From: Bacillus sp. 103mf
Lineage (GTDB): Bacteria; Bacillota; Bacilli; Bacillales; Bacillaceae_G
Direction: 5' to 3'
Length of the DNA: 64,000 nucleotides
Assembly: GCF_900116295.1 (NCBI RefSeq)
Contig: NZ_FPAF01000014.1
Coordinates: forward strand, 1 to 64,000
Below the pieces are notes generated by a model, which was given only the letters and a program-made list of their open reading frames with translations, did no database searches and was not told the origin of the DNA. Of this stretch, positions 51,775-61,174 are shown piece by piece. The position numbers and the translations under genes are program-made. How positions within the stretch are numbered: the stretch's first letter is position 1; the number at the start of each line of letters is the position of its first letter.

Positions 51775-52700
51775 AAAATACTCCAGCCTTCTTGTTCAGA
51801 AAGCAATTCTAATATTTTAAATCCAGCAAGGCTATTTCCGTTTTCATCTAGTGCAGGGCCGAAAATTCCAATACCCATTTCACCTTTGACGCAGCCTAAG
51901 ATTCCGCCAGCTACACCACTTTTCGCTGGGATCCCAACGCGAATTGCAAATTCTCCAGATTCGTTGTACATACCACATGTCACCATAAATGTTTTACAAA
52001 TTTTTGTAATATGTTTTGGGATAATTTGTTTATTATAATATGGATCATAACCATCCATTGCAAAAATGAGTCCAATACGAGCTAAGTCGATGCAACTTAC
52101 TTCGATTGCACATTGACGTGTGTATAGGTCCATTAACTCTTCGATATCCCCATCAATAATGTTGTTTTGTTTCATATAGTAACAAAGAGAACGATTTAAA
52201 AAAGCCGTTTCTAATTCAGAGATGGCAACTTTAGAAGAGTAATTAATGGAAGGATTATCTGTTATATCACGAACAAAGTGAAGGATACGTTCCATTTTTT
52301 CTTCATTAGAATTTCCTGCAATCATACTTGTAATAGCTAATGCCCCGGCATTAATCATTGGATTTAATGGTTTAGATGGGCTTGTTGTCTCTAGCTTAAT
52401 AATAGAATTAAAAGGATCACCAGTTGGTTCCATGCCAACTTTAGAAAATACATACTCTTCACCGCAATCTAAAAGTGCGAGTGCAAGGGTAATTACTTTT
52501 GAAATACTTTGGAGTGTAAAGAGTGTCTGGGATTTTCCGGCATGAACGTAATGGCCGTCTTTATGATAAATGGCGATTCCTAAATCATCAGGATTTGCGT
52601 TTCCTAACTCAGGAATATACGTTGCAAGCTTACCTTGTTTCGTATAGGGCTGAACTTGATCTAATAATTGTTGTAAGTTGTTAGTCTCGATACACTGCAT
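51771..52700 (-). CDS. glsA: Glutaminase
   Basis: 309-residue serine-dependent beta-lactamase-fold glutaminase, the usual length. The catalytic S-x-x-K is in LQSISKV (about residue 65); other motifs are [20 protein letters not shown] and [12 protein letters not shown] near the C terminus. It converts glutamine to glutamate and ammonia. Start: ATG 52700 has SD aggggtg; the GTG at 52709 overlaps that SD and is rejected. Isolated gene with no linked glutamine permease, unlike B. subtilis glsA-glnT. Confidence 0.93.
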   Translation of the reverse strand: MQCIETNNLQQLLDQVQPYTKQGKLATYIPELGNANPDDLGIAIYHKDGHYVHAGKSQTLFTLQSISKVITLALALLDCGEEYVFSKVGMEPTGDPFNSIIKLETTSPSKPLNPMINAGALAITSMIAGNSNEEKMERILHFVRDITDNPSINYSSKVAISELETAFLNRSLCYYMKQNNIIDGDIEELMDLYTRQCAIEVSCIDLARIGLIFAMDGYDPYYNKQIIPKHITKICKTFMVTCGMYNESGEFAIRVGIPAKSGVAGGILGCVKGEMGIGIFGPALDENGNSLAGFKILELLSEQEGWSIF

Positions 52701-52844
52701 AATAAACACCCCTAGTTGTATTAGTTATTAAATTTAACTTTCCCGACAAGCGTGGAAATAAATAATAACATGAAATTGAGGAATGATAAAATGCAACTTC
52801 TATTCATTTCCTTTATATATATAGGAAATGAATAGAAAACCCTC

Positions 52845-52918
52845 TTTTTAGGCGGTCGAGAGCGTCTGGCTATGCATAGAAGCGGTCATCTTTTATTCTG
52901 CATAGCAGAGACTTATAT
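52845..52918 (+). repeat. Dispersed element R1, internally deleted copy
   Basis: Left half to catagaagcggtca, then directly tcttttattctgcatagca and the right end acttatat (52911-52918). About 75 bp of the middle are missing while both flanks remain. It lies in the 52701-53104 spacer. Confidence 0.8.
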
Positions 52919-53036
52919 GCCAGAAAATTAAAATGGATATATATAATAGAATTAAATAAAGGAACATAAATTTATAAAAAAATCGATTATAATAACTACA
53001 CATCTATACAACTATATGTTATTATGATTTTGTAAT

Positions 53037-53050
53037 AGAAAGCGTTTTCT
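53037..53050 (+). promoter_or_regulatory. Candidate cre (CcpA) site upstream of the PTS gene
   Basis: agaaagcgttttct is a near-perfect palindrome of the cre type. It lies just upstream of the -35 and would permit catabolite control. Confidence 0.65.
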
Positions 53051-53055
53051 AAAAC

Positions 53056-53084
53056 TTGTTTACAAATGGTAACGATTTCATAAT
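53056..53084 (+). promoter_or_regulatory. Candidate SigA promoter of the PTS gene
   Basis: ttgttt and cataat separated by 17 bp, 20 bp before the ATG at 53105, which leaves a very short leader. Confidence 0.45.
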
Positions 53085-53104
53085 CTTAGATAGGGGGAAT
53101 TCAG

Positions 53105-54601
53105 ATGTTGCAGTTTTTACAACGTATTGGTAAAGCGTTAATGCTCCCAATTGCAGTATTACCAGCAGCGGGTCTATTACTTCGCTTAGGGCAGCCTGAC
53201 GTATTTAATATTCCTGTTATGGCACAAGCCGGTGCAGCAATCTTTGATAATTTAGCACTTATTTTTGCAATTGGTGTTGCTGTTGGGTTGTCTATTGATG
53301 GCAGCGGTGCCGCAGGTCTTGCAGGTGCGATTGGCTATCTTGTTTTGAAAAATACGACTGATGCTTTAAGTAAAGGGTATTCAGCGGCAGAGTTAAACGA
53401 TAAATTGAAAAGTGTTCAAGATTTAGTTGGTTCTGTAGATCCAACTAAAGTAGCAGATACTTTAGGAAAGATTTCCAAAGCGGCAACGTTAACACCAAAA
53501 ATTAACATGGCCATTTTAGGCGGTATTATTGCTGGTATCGTTGCTGGATTACTATATAACAAATTCTATAAAATTAAATTACCAGAATGGTTAGGATTCT
53601 TTGCTGGTAAACGTTTCGTTCCAATTATTACATCTGTGGTGACGCTTCTGTTAGGTTTAGTATTTGGACAAATTTGGCCAACAATTCAAAGCGGTATCGA
53701 TTCGGTAGCACATAGTATCGTTAACTTAGGAGCGATTGGTGCAGGACTTTTCGGTTTATTAAACCGTTTATTAATTCCAATTGGTTTACACCATGTAATG
53801 AACACGTACTTCTGGTTTGTATTTGGTGAGTTTACAAACTCAGCAGGAGCTGTTGTAAATGGCGAAATTGCTCGTTTCTTTGCAGGAGATCCAAGTGCAG
53901 GTATGTTTATGACAGGCTTCTTCCCAATTATGATGTTTGGTTTACCAGCAGCATGTTTTGCGATGATCGCAGCAGCAAAACCAGAAAAGCGTAAAGCAGT
54001 TACGGGTATGTTAATTGGTCTTGCATTAACTTCATTTTTAACTGGTATTACAGAACCAATTGAATTCTCATTTATGTTCTTATCACCAGTATTATATGGG
54101 ATTCATGCTGTATTGACAGGTCTTTCTTTGTTTGTAACAACAAAGCTTGGTATTCACGATGGTTTCTCATTTAGTGCTGGTGCAATTGACTACGGTATTA
54201 ACTTCGGTATTGCAACAAAACCAGTATTATTAGCAGGTGTAGGCTTAGTTTACGCAGCAATTTACTTCTTTGTATTCTATTTCTTAATTAAGAAATTAAA
54301 CTTAAAAACGCCTGGTCGTGAAGATGATGAGTTATTAGAAGAAGGAACAATTGCAGCAGGTGAAGCTGGCTCCATCGGTGAAATTTATGTAGCATCGTTA
54401 GGCGGAAAAGAAAATTTAACTGTTATCGACAACTGTGCCACTCGTCTTCGTCTGCAAGTCAAAGATGCAAACTTAGTAAATGAACAAGCATTAAAACGTG
54501 CTGGTGCAAAAGGTGTTATGAAATTAAGTGATACAAGCATACAAGTTATCGTTGGGACAAATGTTGAGTCTGTTGCTGATGATATGAAGAAGCATGTATA
54601 A
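53105..54601 (+). CDS. nagP: N-acetylglucosamine-specific PTS EIICB component
   Basis: 498-residue glucose-family PTS permease with EIIC (residues 1-390; IGKALMLPIAVLPAAGLLLRLGQ, GITEPIEFSFMFL) and a C-terminal EIIB domain (about 425-498) with phosphorylated Cys444 in IDNCATRLRL. No EIIA domain, so an unlinked EIIA-Glc must donate phosphate. The FxxGITEPIEF region and GIHDGFSFSAGAIDYG fit the NagP/NagE subgroup rather than PtsG. It imports and phosphorylates GlcNAc. SD aggggg. The glucosamine alternative is possible. Confidence 0.88.
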   Translation: MLQFLQRIGKALMLPIAVLPAAGLLLRLGQPDVFNIPVMAQAGAAIFDNLALIFAIGVAVGLSIDGSGAAGLAGAIGYLVLKNTTDALSKGYSAAELNDKLKSVQDLVGSVDPTKVADTLGKISKAATLTPKINMAILGGIIAGIVAGLLYNKFYKIKLPEWLGFFAGKRFVPIITSVVTLLLGLVFGQIWPTIQSGIDSVAHSIVNLGAIGAGLFGLLNRLLIPIGLHHVMNTYFWFVFGEFTNSAGAVVNGEIARFFAGDPSAGMFMTGFFPIMMFGLPAACFAMIAAAKPEKRKAVTGMLIGLALTSFLTGITEPIEFSFMFLSPVLYGIHAVLTGLSLFVTTKLGIHDGFSFSAGAIDYGINFGIATKPVLLAGVGLVYAAIYFFVFYFLIKKLNLKTPGREDDELLEEGTIAAGEAGSIGEIYVASLGGKENLTVIDNCATRLRLQVKDANLVNEQALKRAGAKGVMKLSDTSIQVIVGTNVESVADDMKKHV

Positions 54602-54606
54602 GGAAT

Positions 54607-54644
54607 ATGAAAAAAATCTCTCATTGATAAATGAGGGATTTTTT
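54607..54644 (+). terminator. Terminator of nagP
   Basis: aaatctctcat / atgagggattt arms around tgataa, then tttttt. Confidence 0.85.
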
Positions 54645-54780
54645 ATTACGAATGTAACGGCTATCTTGCATTTTGGGTGCTCTTTTTTATTTTTTTACGC
54701 ATAACGTTGGTAAAATACTGGTAGCGTGATAAAGTAAGATGTGAAATGAGCCACTATGTGAAAAGGCAGGTTTTATTGTT

Positions 54781-55962
54781 ATGAAATCTCGCAGACCGAT
54801 TGTATATATCAAACGCACGATTATTCTCAGTCTGTTGTTTGCCCTTGTATATTGGGGGTATACGAAAGTTACTTCTAATAATAAAGAAAAGGCAACGCTA
54901 CAAGCAATAAAAGAAGTAAAAAAAGAAGTGAAAAAAGAAGTAAAGCAAGAAGTAAAGCAAGAAGTTGTAGAGAAACCAAAAGAAGAATTGATAGCTGAGC
55001 AACCTCCGCAAGAAATAAATAATAATGCCGAATTAGATGAGTATGTAAAGAGTAAAAACTTTAGTGGTACAGCGGTTGTTGTAAAAAACGGAAAGGTTCT
55101 TTTGAACAAAGGGTATGGACTTGCCAATCAAGAAAAAAATGTCGCTAATAATTCAGAGACATCCTATTATATTGGTTCAATTACAAAAGCTTTCGTCGCA
55201 ACTTCTATTATGCAATTGAAAGAACAAAATAAATTAAACATAGAAGATACTGTCGCAAAATACATTCCTGACTTTCCAAGGGGAGGAGAAATTAAATTAG
55301 TACATCTTCTTACGCATACATCAGGGATTCCGGAGTACAGTGAGGGATCAGAGAACATCACCCATGAGGAACTAATCAAAAGAATAGGAAAGCAAAAATT
55401 GACATTCTCGCCTGGATTAAAATGGAAATACTCCGATTCTAATTATTCTGTGCTTGCGTATATCGCTGAGAAAGTGAGTGGACAATCCCTTGAAGATTAT
55501 ATTCAAAAGAATATCTTTGAAGTAGTCGGTATGAAACATTCAGGGTTCGGTGATAAGTTTCAACAAGGAAAATATCCATCTACTGGTTATAAAATTGTAG
55601 ATAATAAAATGACAACACCAGCTTTACCAAGTATGTCGCAATTATTTGGCTGTGGTGATATATATACGACTGCATATGATTTATATTTATTTGATCAAGC
55701 TTTATTTACAGGAAAGCTTATTTCAAATGAAAGTTATCATCAAATGTTTACAGCATTTAAAAAGGATTATGGTTTCGGCTGGTATGTGGACCCTGGTAGT
55801 TATTCAAATCATGGCGTTATGCCAGGATGGAATTGTTTAAATAGTTTTAGTAAAGATGGAAATACGTATGTTGTGTTATTATCTAACATTCAAAATAATA
55901 TTAAATCGTTTGGTACCGTAAGTAATGATATTTATACGAAGGTACGGCATGTAGAAGGTTAG
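54781..55962 (+). CDS. Serine beta-lactamase-like hydrolase (class C / PBP4* type)
   Basis: 393-residue membrane-anchored serine hydrolase. A single N-terminal helix (about 13-27) precedes a Lys/Glu heptad stretch (KEVKKEVKKEVKQEVKQEV), then a beta-lactamase domain from about 80. Nucleophile motif SITK (Ser135), the Tyr motif YSDSNY (about 220), and a HGVMPGW segment replacing KTG. Such proteins cleave D-Ala peptides or esters and seldom confer drug resistance. The SD (aggcagg) is weak. Monocistronic. Confidence 0.85.
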   Translation: MKSRRPIVYIKRTIILSLLFALVYWGYTKVTSNNKEKATLQAIKEVKKEVKKEVKQEVKQEVVEKPKEELIAEQPPQEINNNAELDEYVKSKNFSGTAVVVKNGKVLLNKGYGLANQEKNVANNSETSYYIGSITKAFVATSIMQLKEQNKLNIEDTVAKYIPDFPRGGEIKLVHLLTHTSGIPEYSEGSENITHEELIKRIGKQKLTFSPGLKWKYSDSNYSVLAYIAEKVSGQSLEDYIQKNIFEVVGMKHSGFGDKFQQGKYPSTGYKIVDNKMTTPALPSMSQLFGCGDIYTTAYDLYLFDQALFTGKLISNESYHQMFTAFKKDYGFGWYVDPGSYSNHGVMPGWNCLNSFSKDGNTYVVLLSNIQNNIKSFGTVSNDIYTKVRHVEG

Positions 55963-55992
55963 AAAGCTATCTTACGAGATAGCTTTTTTGTA
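55963..55992 (+). terminator. Terminator of the serine hydrolase gene
   Basis: aaagctatct / agatagcttt arms around tacg, then tttt. Confidence 0.85.
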
Positions 55993-56019
55993 GTTTTATA
56001 TGGGGATTTTTGTGAAAAA

Positions 56020-56172
56020 TAAAAACTTAAAAACCTTTTCTTTTTAGGTGGGCGAGAGGATCTGGCCATGGATAGAAGCGGTCAGTGCCTGTTCCTGCCA
56101 GGTGCGAGATTTAAAACAAAAGGAGAAAGCGAGAGTAGGTCATGTTGTATTTTGCCTAGCCGCTACTTATAT
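56020..56172 (+). repeat. Dispersed element R1 copy
   Basis: Has gcgagaggatctggcc, catggatagaagcggtcagt, gagaaagcgagagta and the right end acttatat (56165-56172). Left end diverged. Fills the 55963-56261 spacer. Confidence 0.82.
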
Positions 56173-56261
56173 GGTGAAACATTAAAGTGGATGTATACAT
56201 TTGGAAAAAGTGTTTGGGAATGAGATAATAATAAAAATATGTAAAAAATAAGGAGGTAAAA

Positions 56262-57080
56262 ATGGGGATCCATGAGCACCATGCCCGGAATGGAAAAAGG
56301 TTATTTCTTTTTTCTATTTTTATATTTTTAATTGCTATTATAGCGTTTATCCTTGATTATGTTCGAACGCCACATTTCCAATGGAACAAAGATACGATGA
56401 CCTTTATTAGTATGATTATAATGGCCTTTCTTTTTATGATTTATAGTTTTGTAGAAAGAGAGAGGGCGAAGAAAATTGGTACAACAATTTGTATCGAAGG
56501 GGCAGCGTCGCTCTTGCATCAACATCGATTCGTTGTACGAAGAGAAGTATCTTTAGTGATTACAGTTACATACTTTTCGATGGATGGAAATACAATGGGG
56601 ATATTAAGAGAAGAATATGAAACAAAACTACAAAAACTATGGAAGATTTCCATATCGTTTATTTTGAAATCATTAAATGAAAAGCGCTTTGTTTTGTATA
56701 ACGAACTGGGAGAAGAGATGCTGATTGTAAAGCAAAGAGCAGGCATCCCACTTTCTTATACGTTTCATGACTTAGCAGGGAATAAGATTTGTGAGTTGGA
56801 ACAAACATTAAGCTTAAAAAAGTTAAAGTGGCTCTTACTGACTGAGCATGATGAAGAAATTGGCGAAATTAATGGGGATTTGTATGCGAATATCCAAAAG
56901 GGACAATGGAAAGATGGGAGTTATATTGAAGTAAAGGAAGATGCAATTCCAGTAGAAGCGATTGAATATTTTTCGGCTAGTGGTGGATCGCTTGTTAATT
57001 TATCAATTGTGGAAACCGCAAAGTACGAGAAGGCTTTATATTATGCGGTAGCTGCAATACTGACATTGAAAAATAGTTAG
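56262..57080 (+). CDS. Tubby-like (LURP-one fold) membrane protein, uncharacterised
   Basis: 272 residues. Two membrane helices at about 13-31 and 46-62, then a cytoplasmic or extracellular beta-rich domain. The stretch RFVLYNELGEEMLIVKQRAGIPLSYTFHDLAGNKICELEQTL resembles tubby C-terminal/LURP-one beta-barrel proteins, which bind phosphoinositides or scramble lipids in other organisms. This is only a loose likeness. SD aaggaggt is strong. Its own terminator follows. Function unknown. Confidence 0.7.
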   Translation: MGIHEHHARNGKRLFLFSIFIFLIAIIAFILDYVRTPHFQWNKDTMTFISMIIMAFLFMIYSFVERERAKKIGTTICIEGAASLLHQHRFVVRREVSLVITVTYFSMDGNTMGILREEYETKLQKLWKISISFILKSLNEKRFVLYNELGEEMLIVKQRAGIPLSYTFHDLAGNKICELEQTLSLKKLKWLLLTEHDEEIGEINGDLYANIQKGQWKDGSYIEVKEDAIPVEAIEYFSASGGSLVNLSIVETAKYEKALYYAVAAILTLKNS

Positions 57081-57106
57081 ATATCTTTTAAATTATGGTA
57101 AAGTAA

Positions 57107-57143
57107 AGAAGGGCAGATGACATAGTGTATCTGCCTTTTTTAC
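57107..57143 (+). terminator. Terminator of the tubby-like gene
   Basis: gggcagat / atctgcc arms around gacatagtgt, then tttttt. Confidence 0.8.
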
Positions 57144-57186
57144 TCTGATAGCGGGCATTGCAATACCTATTTATATATAAATTCAT

Positions 57187-57356
57187 TTTAATTTTTTGTC
57201 ATAGGAATCACGGTTATGAAAAATACAACATGACCCGCTCTTGCTTTCTCTCTTTGTTTTAAAGTCTTGCAAAAGACCCTGACCGCTTCTATGCGCGGCC
57301 AGATGCTCTCATCTCCCCTAAAAAGAAGAGTGGTTTATCAGCTTTTTAACTTATAC
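57187..57356 (-). repeat. Dispersed element R1 (reverse)
   Basis: Reverse complement has gagagcatctggcc (57298-57311), gcgcatagaagcggtcaggg, ctttaaaacaaagagagaaa and catgttgtattttt. Its left terminal repeat reads gtataagt. Confidence 0.83.
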
Positions 57357-57366
57357 AAGTTTTTCT

Positions 57367-58782
57367 TTATTTAACAACCTCAATTTTCAGCAGATTTGTT
57401 GTTCCACGTTCGTTAACAGGGACACCTGCTGTTACAATGACGATATCTTGCGCAGTGATAAGCTGTTGTTCTTTAGCGTTACATAATGCTTGTTCAATTA
57501 CTTCATCTGTCGTTTGTTTTGGTGCAGTGGAAAATGGATATACGCCCCATACGAGTGCGAGTTGCTGCATAACACATTGTTCAGATGTTGTTGCGATAAT
57601 CGGAGTGCGCGGACGGTATTTTGAAATCATTTGTGCTGTATAACCGCTTTTCGTTGGTGTTAAAATTGCCTTTGCTTGTAAAGAATAAGCCGCTTGGACA
57701 GCAGCAGCACCGATTGTTTCTGTTATTTGTTTGTATTCATTGTGAAGTGATTGCTTTTGGCTTTGGAATAAAGAAGATTCTTCTACTTGCAGAGCAATTT
57801 TATCCATCATTTGTACTGCTTCTATTGGATATTCACCGGCAGCTGTCTCTCCTGAAAGCATAATTGCATCTGTTCCATCAAAGATGGCGTTTGCTACATC
57901 TGATGCTTCCGCTCTTGTCGGTCTTGGATTTCTTTGCATAGAATCAAGCATTTGTGTTGCTGTAATGACTGGTTTTCCTAACGTATTACAAGTGTGAATT
58001 AATTGTTTTTGAATGATCGGTACATATTCTGCAGGGATTTCAATCCCCATATCACCACGTGCAACCATAATTCCATCCGTAACTTCTACAATTTCTTTTA
58101 TATTATCAATTCCCTCTTGGTTTTCAATTTTTGCGATAATACGAATATGCGAGGCGTTATGCTCTGCTAATATATTGCGTACTTCTAAAATGTCAGTCGC
58201 TTTACGTACAAAAGAGACTGCGATGTAATCAATCTGTTGCCCTATGCCAAAAATAATGTCTTGTTTATCTTTTTCAGTAATACCAGGGAGTCGGATTTTG
58301 ACATTTGGTACGTTTACACCTTTATGATCTTTAATTATTCCACCGTGTATAACTTTCGTTTGTAATTCACCATTATCTTTGTTTGTTACTTCTAGCTCTA
58401 ATAATCCATCATCGAGTAATAGATGAGACCCTACTTCTACATCATCATATAGACCTGCATATGTGACGGAAAAATGTTTAGGTGTTCCGAGAACTTTTTT
58501 CATTGAAACAGTGACAGTTGCACCTTCAAGTAATTCTGCTTGTCCGCCCTCAAATTCATCTGTACGAATTTTTGGTCCTTTAATATCTTGTAAGAGCGCA
58601 ATGGTCTTTTTAGAGGCTACTGCGGCTTTTCGGATTGTATTTATACGTGCTTGATGTTCTTCGTGCGTTCCATGAGAAAAATTTAACCGAGCCACATTCA
58701 TTCCGGATTCTAGTAAAGAAAGCAATGTCTCGTATTGTTCACTTGCAGGTCCAATTGTGCAAACGATTTTTGTTTTTCGCAT
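57367..58782 (-). CDS. Pyruvate kinase, short form lacking the extra C-terminal domain
   Basis: 471-residue pyruvate kinase. N terminus KIVCTIGPASE, RLNFSHGTHEEH near residue 32, LLQDIKGPKIRTDEF, the active-site MVARGDMGIEIP near 240 and TRAEASDVANAIFDGTDAIMLSGETAAGEYPIEAV. The product ends at about 471, so it lacks the extra PEP-utiliser-like domain of the main Bacillus enzyme (about 585 residues). It transfers phosphate from PEP to ADP. This looks like the second isoenzyme of the group. SD aaaggagg. No pfkA neighbour. Confidence 0.9.
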   Translation of the reverse strand: MRKTKIVCTIGPASEQYETLLSLLESGMNVARLNFSHGTHEEHQARINTIRKAAVASKKTIALLQDIKGPKIRTDEFEGGQAELLEGATVTVSMKKVLGTPKHFSVTYAGLYDDVEVGSHLLLDDGLLELEVTNKDNGELQTKVIHGGIIKDHKGVNVPNVKIRLPGITEKDKQDIIFGIGQQIDYIAVSFVRKATDILEVRNILAEHNASHIRIIAKIENQEGIDNIKEIVEVTDGIMVARGDMGIEIPAEYVPIIQKQLIHTCNTLGKPVITATQMLDSMQRNPRPTRAEASDVANAIFDGTDAIMLSGETAAGEYPIEAVQMMDKIALQVEESSLFQSQKQSLHNEYKQITETIGAAAVQAAYSLQAKAILTPTKSGYTAQMISKYRPRTPIIATTSEQCVMQQLALVWGVYPFSTAPKQTTDEVIEQALCNAKEQQLITAQDIVIVTAGVPVNERGTTNLLKIEVVK

Positions 58783-59011
58783 ATAAAATTCCTCCTTTTT
58801 AACCTAACCTATTAGTGGATAGTAAGTTTAATACAAGTTTGAAGTTTCACCTTATTATGTTGGCAATTGTATATGCACTTCATGTATAGGTATGTGATTT
58901 GTTTTATAAAAAATGTGCAATTTGTTTAGTACCAAAATTGGTGTTTTTGTATACCTTGATAAGTGTAGATAAGTTGTCCATACAACGAACTGTATATGGG
59001 AGGAAAGGATA

Positions 59012-59410
59012 GTGGCTTTATTTAAAAGTTGGCAAAAACTTGCACGGGTTATTCGGGAGCAATTAGATTGCTTTTTTTATGAAAAGTTAATGCCTGCTCT
59101 AGAAGAAATATTATTTTCATCACAGTTTGCAAATTATATAGAATTTTATACAAAAAAAGGTGTCAAAGAATATATTGAATCTGAGGAATTTCAAAACATC
59201 ATTTGCCTTATTTTAAAAGAATGTAATGTTTCTCCATTTAAAGAAATTGCGCAGCAATTGCTAGGAAAAGAAGTTGAAATTACTGTAACAGTTGGCATTT
59301 TAACAGGTGTAATTTCACAAGTAGGAGATGATTTTTTAACATTACAAGAATCAGCTGGAAGCATTATTTTATTACCATTTACAAGTATTCTTTCAATTCG
59401 TGAATTATAG
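59012..59410 (+). CDS. Sm-like domain protein with helical N terminus
   Basis: 132 residues starting at GTG, SD ggaggaaagg. Residues 1-75 are helical (KSWQKLARVIREQLDCFFYEKLMPALEEILF). The C-terminal 55 (KEVEITVTVGILTGVISQVGDDFLTLQESAGSIILLPFTSI) form an Sm-like (DUF2642-type) beta unit. Relatives occur in Bacillus spore-surface and polysaccharide loci. First of a six-gene sugar operon; next gene 17 nt later. Confidence 0.75.
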   Translation: MALFKSWQKLARVIREQLDCFFYEKLMPALEEILFSSQFANYIEFYTKKGVKEYIESEEFQNIICLILKECNVSPFKEIAQQLLGKEVEITVTVGILTGVISQVGDDFLTLQESAGSIILLPFTSILSIREL

Positions 59411-59427
59411 GGATAGGAGGGAAGAAA

Positions 59428-59622
59428 GTGAAGTTTATTGATGCATTACGGTCTCATGTGGGACAACTTGCTCAAGTTGTACTTGTTGGAGAAGCTGTGA
59501 CGGGAATTATTTTATCTGTAACAGATGGAGTAGTTATTATACGAACAGCTCCGTCTTATGGTCCACCAGAAGATGTTATTGTAAGAATTCCAATTGTTTC
59601 ATATGTTCGATTGTATAGTTAG
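59428..59622 (+). CDS. Small Sm-like (DUF2642-type) protein
   Basis: 64 residues, GTG start with SD aggaggga. HVGQLAQVVLVGEAVTGIILSVTDGVVIIRTAPSYG..EDVIVRIPIVSYVRLYS is a compact beta-barrel-like sequence with the same G-x-hydrophobic pattern as the C terminus of the preceding protein. A single fold unit with no catalytic residues. 10 nt before the glycosyltransferase start. Confidence 0.75.
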   Translation: MKFIDALRSHVGQLAQVVLVGEAVTGIILSVTDGVVIIRTAPSYGPPEDVIVRIPIVSYVRLYS

Positions 59623-59632
59623 GAGGAAGAAA

Positions 59633-61174
59633 ATGCGTGTGTCTGTTGTGATTCCAGCACATAATGAGGCTCAGACGATAGGAGGTGTGCTAGAAGAAGT
59701 AAAAAAGGTACAACCTTATGAAATAATTGTTGTCGATAATGGATCTACCGATCGAACGAAAGAAATCGCAGAGGGCTTCGGATGTAAAGTCATTTATAGT
59801 AAGCATTCGTTAGGTAATGATGTTGGCCGGGCAATTGGAGCAAGGGAAGCGAAAGGAGAAATTGTTTTATTTTTAGATGGAGATATTATTATTTCGCATC
59901 AAGAGTTACTACCATTTATTCAATGTATTAAACAAGGAAAAGATATTGCGGTTAATAATTTAACATGGTCTGTTTATTTGAAGATTCGTCCACATTATAC
60001 AACAGTGAGTAAACTTATGTTAAATCGTTTTTTAAATCGAAAAGAGCTTGTTGTCGGTTCACTCATTGCCATCCCACATGCGATAAAAAGAACTGTGATT
60101 GAGAAAATAGGCTGGTGGAATTTAGCAGATCCGGCATTATTTCAAGCAATGGCCGTTATAAAAGGGATGACCATTGGGGACTTAGGGTCTGTAGATGTTA
60201 TTCATTCTAATAAGGTTCGCCCCGTTCATACAGGGACATCCCCCGGATCACCTTATCCAAAAGCGACAAGTCGTATTATGGGAGACCATTTGCGTGCATT
60301 GCATCATTTGATTGAAATATATGGCACGCGGGGTGGATTTACAGATGGTGAACGAAATCGGGATGTTGTAAGTGATTACACTTGTTTTATTCCGAAAGAA
60401 AAAAAGGCAAAATATAGTGCAGTTATTCCGGCCGGTGCAGAACGAGAAACAATTACGGCTGTTATTAAAGAAGTAAAGCGAGCAGGGATTGATGAAATTA
60501 TTGTGGTTGCTAATGGTGCAGATAAAGAGACGATTCAAAAGGCTAAAGCAGAACAGGTTATTGTAGTAGAGTTTCGGGAAGCGCTTGGTCATAATGTTGC
60601 AAGAGCAATCGGAGCGATGTGTGCAACGGCAGATGTTCTCTTATTTATTGATAGCGATTTTGTTATTCAAGCTGAAGAGCTATTGCCGTTTATAAAAGCT
60701 ATCGATAATGGTGTTGATATAGCATTAAATGACATGCAATGTTTGTTAGAGGAGTTTCATCCAGTGGATCCAATTAGCGCAGGAAAATATTTTGTAAACC
60801 TAGCAGTAAAGCGTCCGGACTTATGGAACAACTCTTTAACAGCTGTTCCACATGCGATTCATAGAAAAGTAATAGATACAATTGGCTATAAAGCGTTAAT
60901 CATTCCGCCGTTAGCTCAAGTAAAAGCGATATTAGAAGGTTTTTCTATCCAAGCTATTCATTATGTTGATGTTGTAAAACCGAATCGAATTCGTCCAGAA
61001 CAACATCATGTTGTGAACGGACGAATACCCGCCTTTGATCGTATTTTTGGGGATCAATTAGAAGCTATATCTTATTTATTAAAACATACAGATAAACGAG
61101 GAAGTTTTACAGATGGTGAACGTGACAGGGCGATTATAGACCAACTTAGAAAGGAAGAGGAGCATGGAAATTAA
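59633..61174 (+). CDS. Double-domain GT2 glycosyltransferase
   Basis: 513 residues with two GT-A (GT2) domains in tandem. Domain 1 (about 1-240): [25 protein letters not shown], DxD-like FLDGD. Domain 2 (about 260-500): [28 protein letters not shown]. Each ends with a PHAI segment and FTDGER(N/D)R. Domain 2 lacks the usual NE of the first motif, so it may be degenerate. Start at ATG 59633 with SD aggaggaa; an upstream frame is not used. It probably builds a spore-surface or capsule-like glycan. Confidence 0.85.
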   Translation: MRVSVVIPAHNEAQTIGGVLEEVKKVQPYEIIVVDNGSTDRTKEIAEGFGCKVIYSKHSLGNDVGRAIGAREAKGEIVLFLDGDIIISHQELLPFIQCIKQGKDIAVNNLTWSVYLKIRPHYTTVSKLMLNRFLNRKELVVGSLIAIPHAIKRTVIEKIGWWNLADPALFQAMAVIKGMTIGDLGSVDVIHSNKVRPVHTGTSPGSPYPKATSRIMGDHLRALHHLIEIYGTRGGFTDGERNRDVVSDYTCFIPKEKKAKYSAVIPAGAERETITAVIKEVKRAGIDEIIVVANGADKETIQKAKAEQVIVVEFREALGHNVARAIGAMCATADVLLFIDSDFVIQAEELLPFIKAIDNGVDIALNDMQCLLEEFHPVDPISAGKYFVNLAVKRPDLWNNSLTAVPHAIHRKVIDTIGYKALIIPPLAQVKAILEGFSIQAIHYVDVVKPNRIRPEQHHVVNGRIPAFDRIFGDQLEAISYLLKHTDKRGSFTDGERDRAIIDQLRKEEEHGN

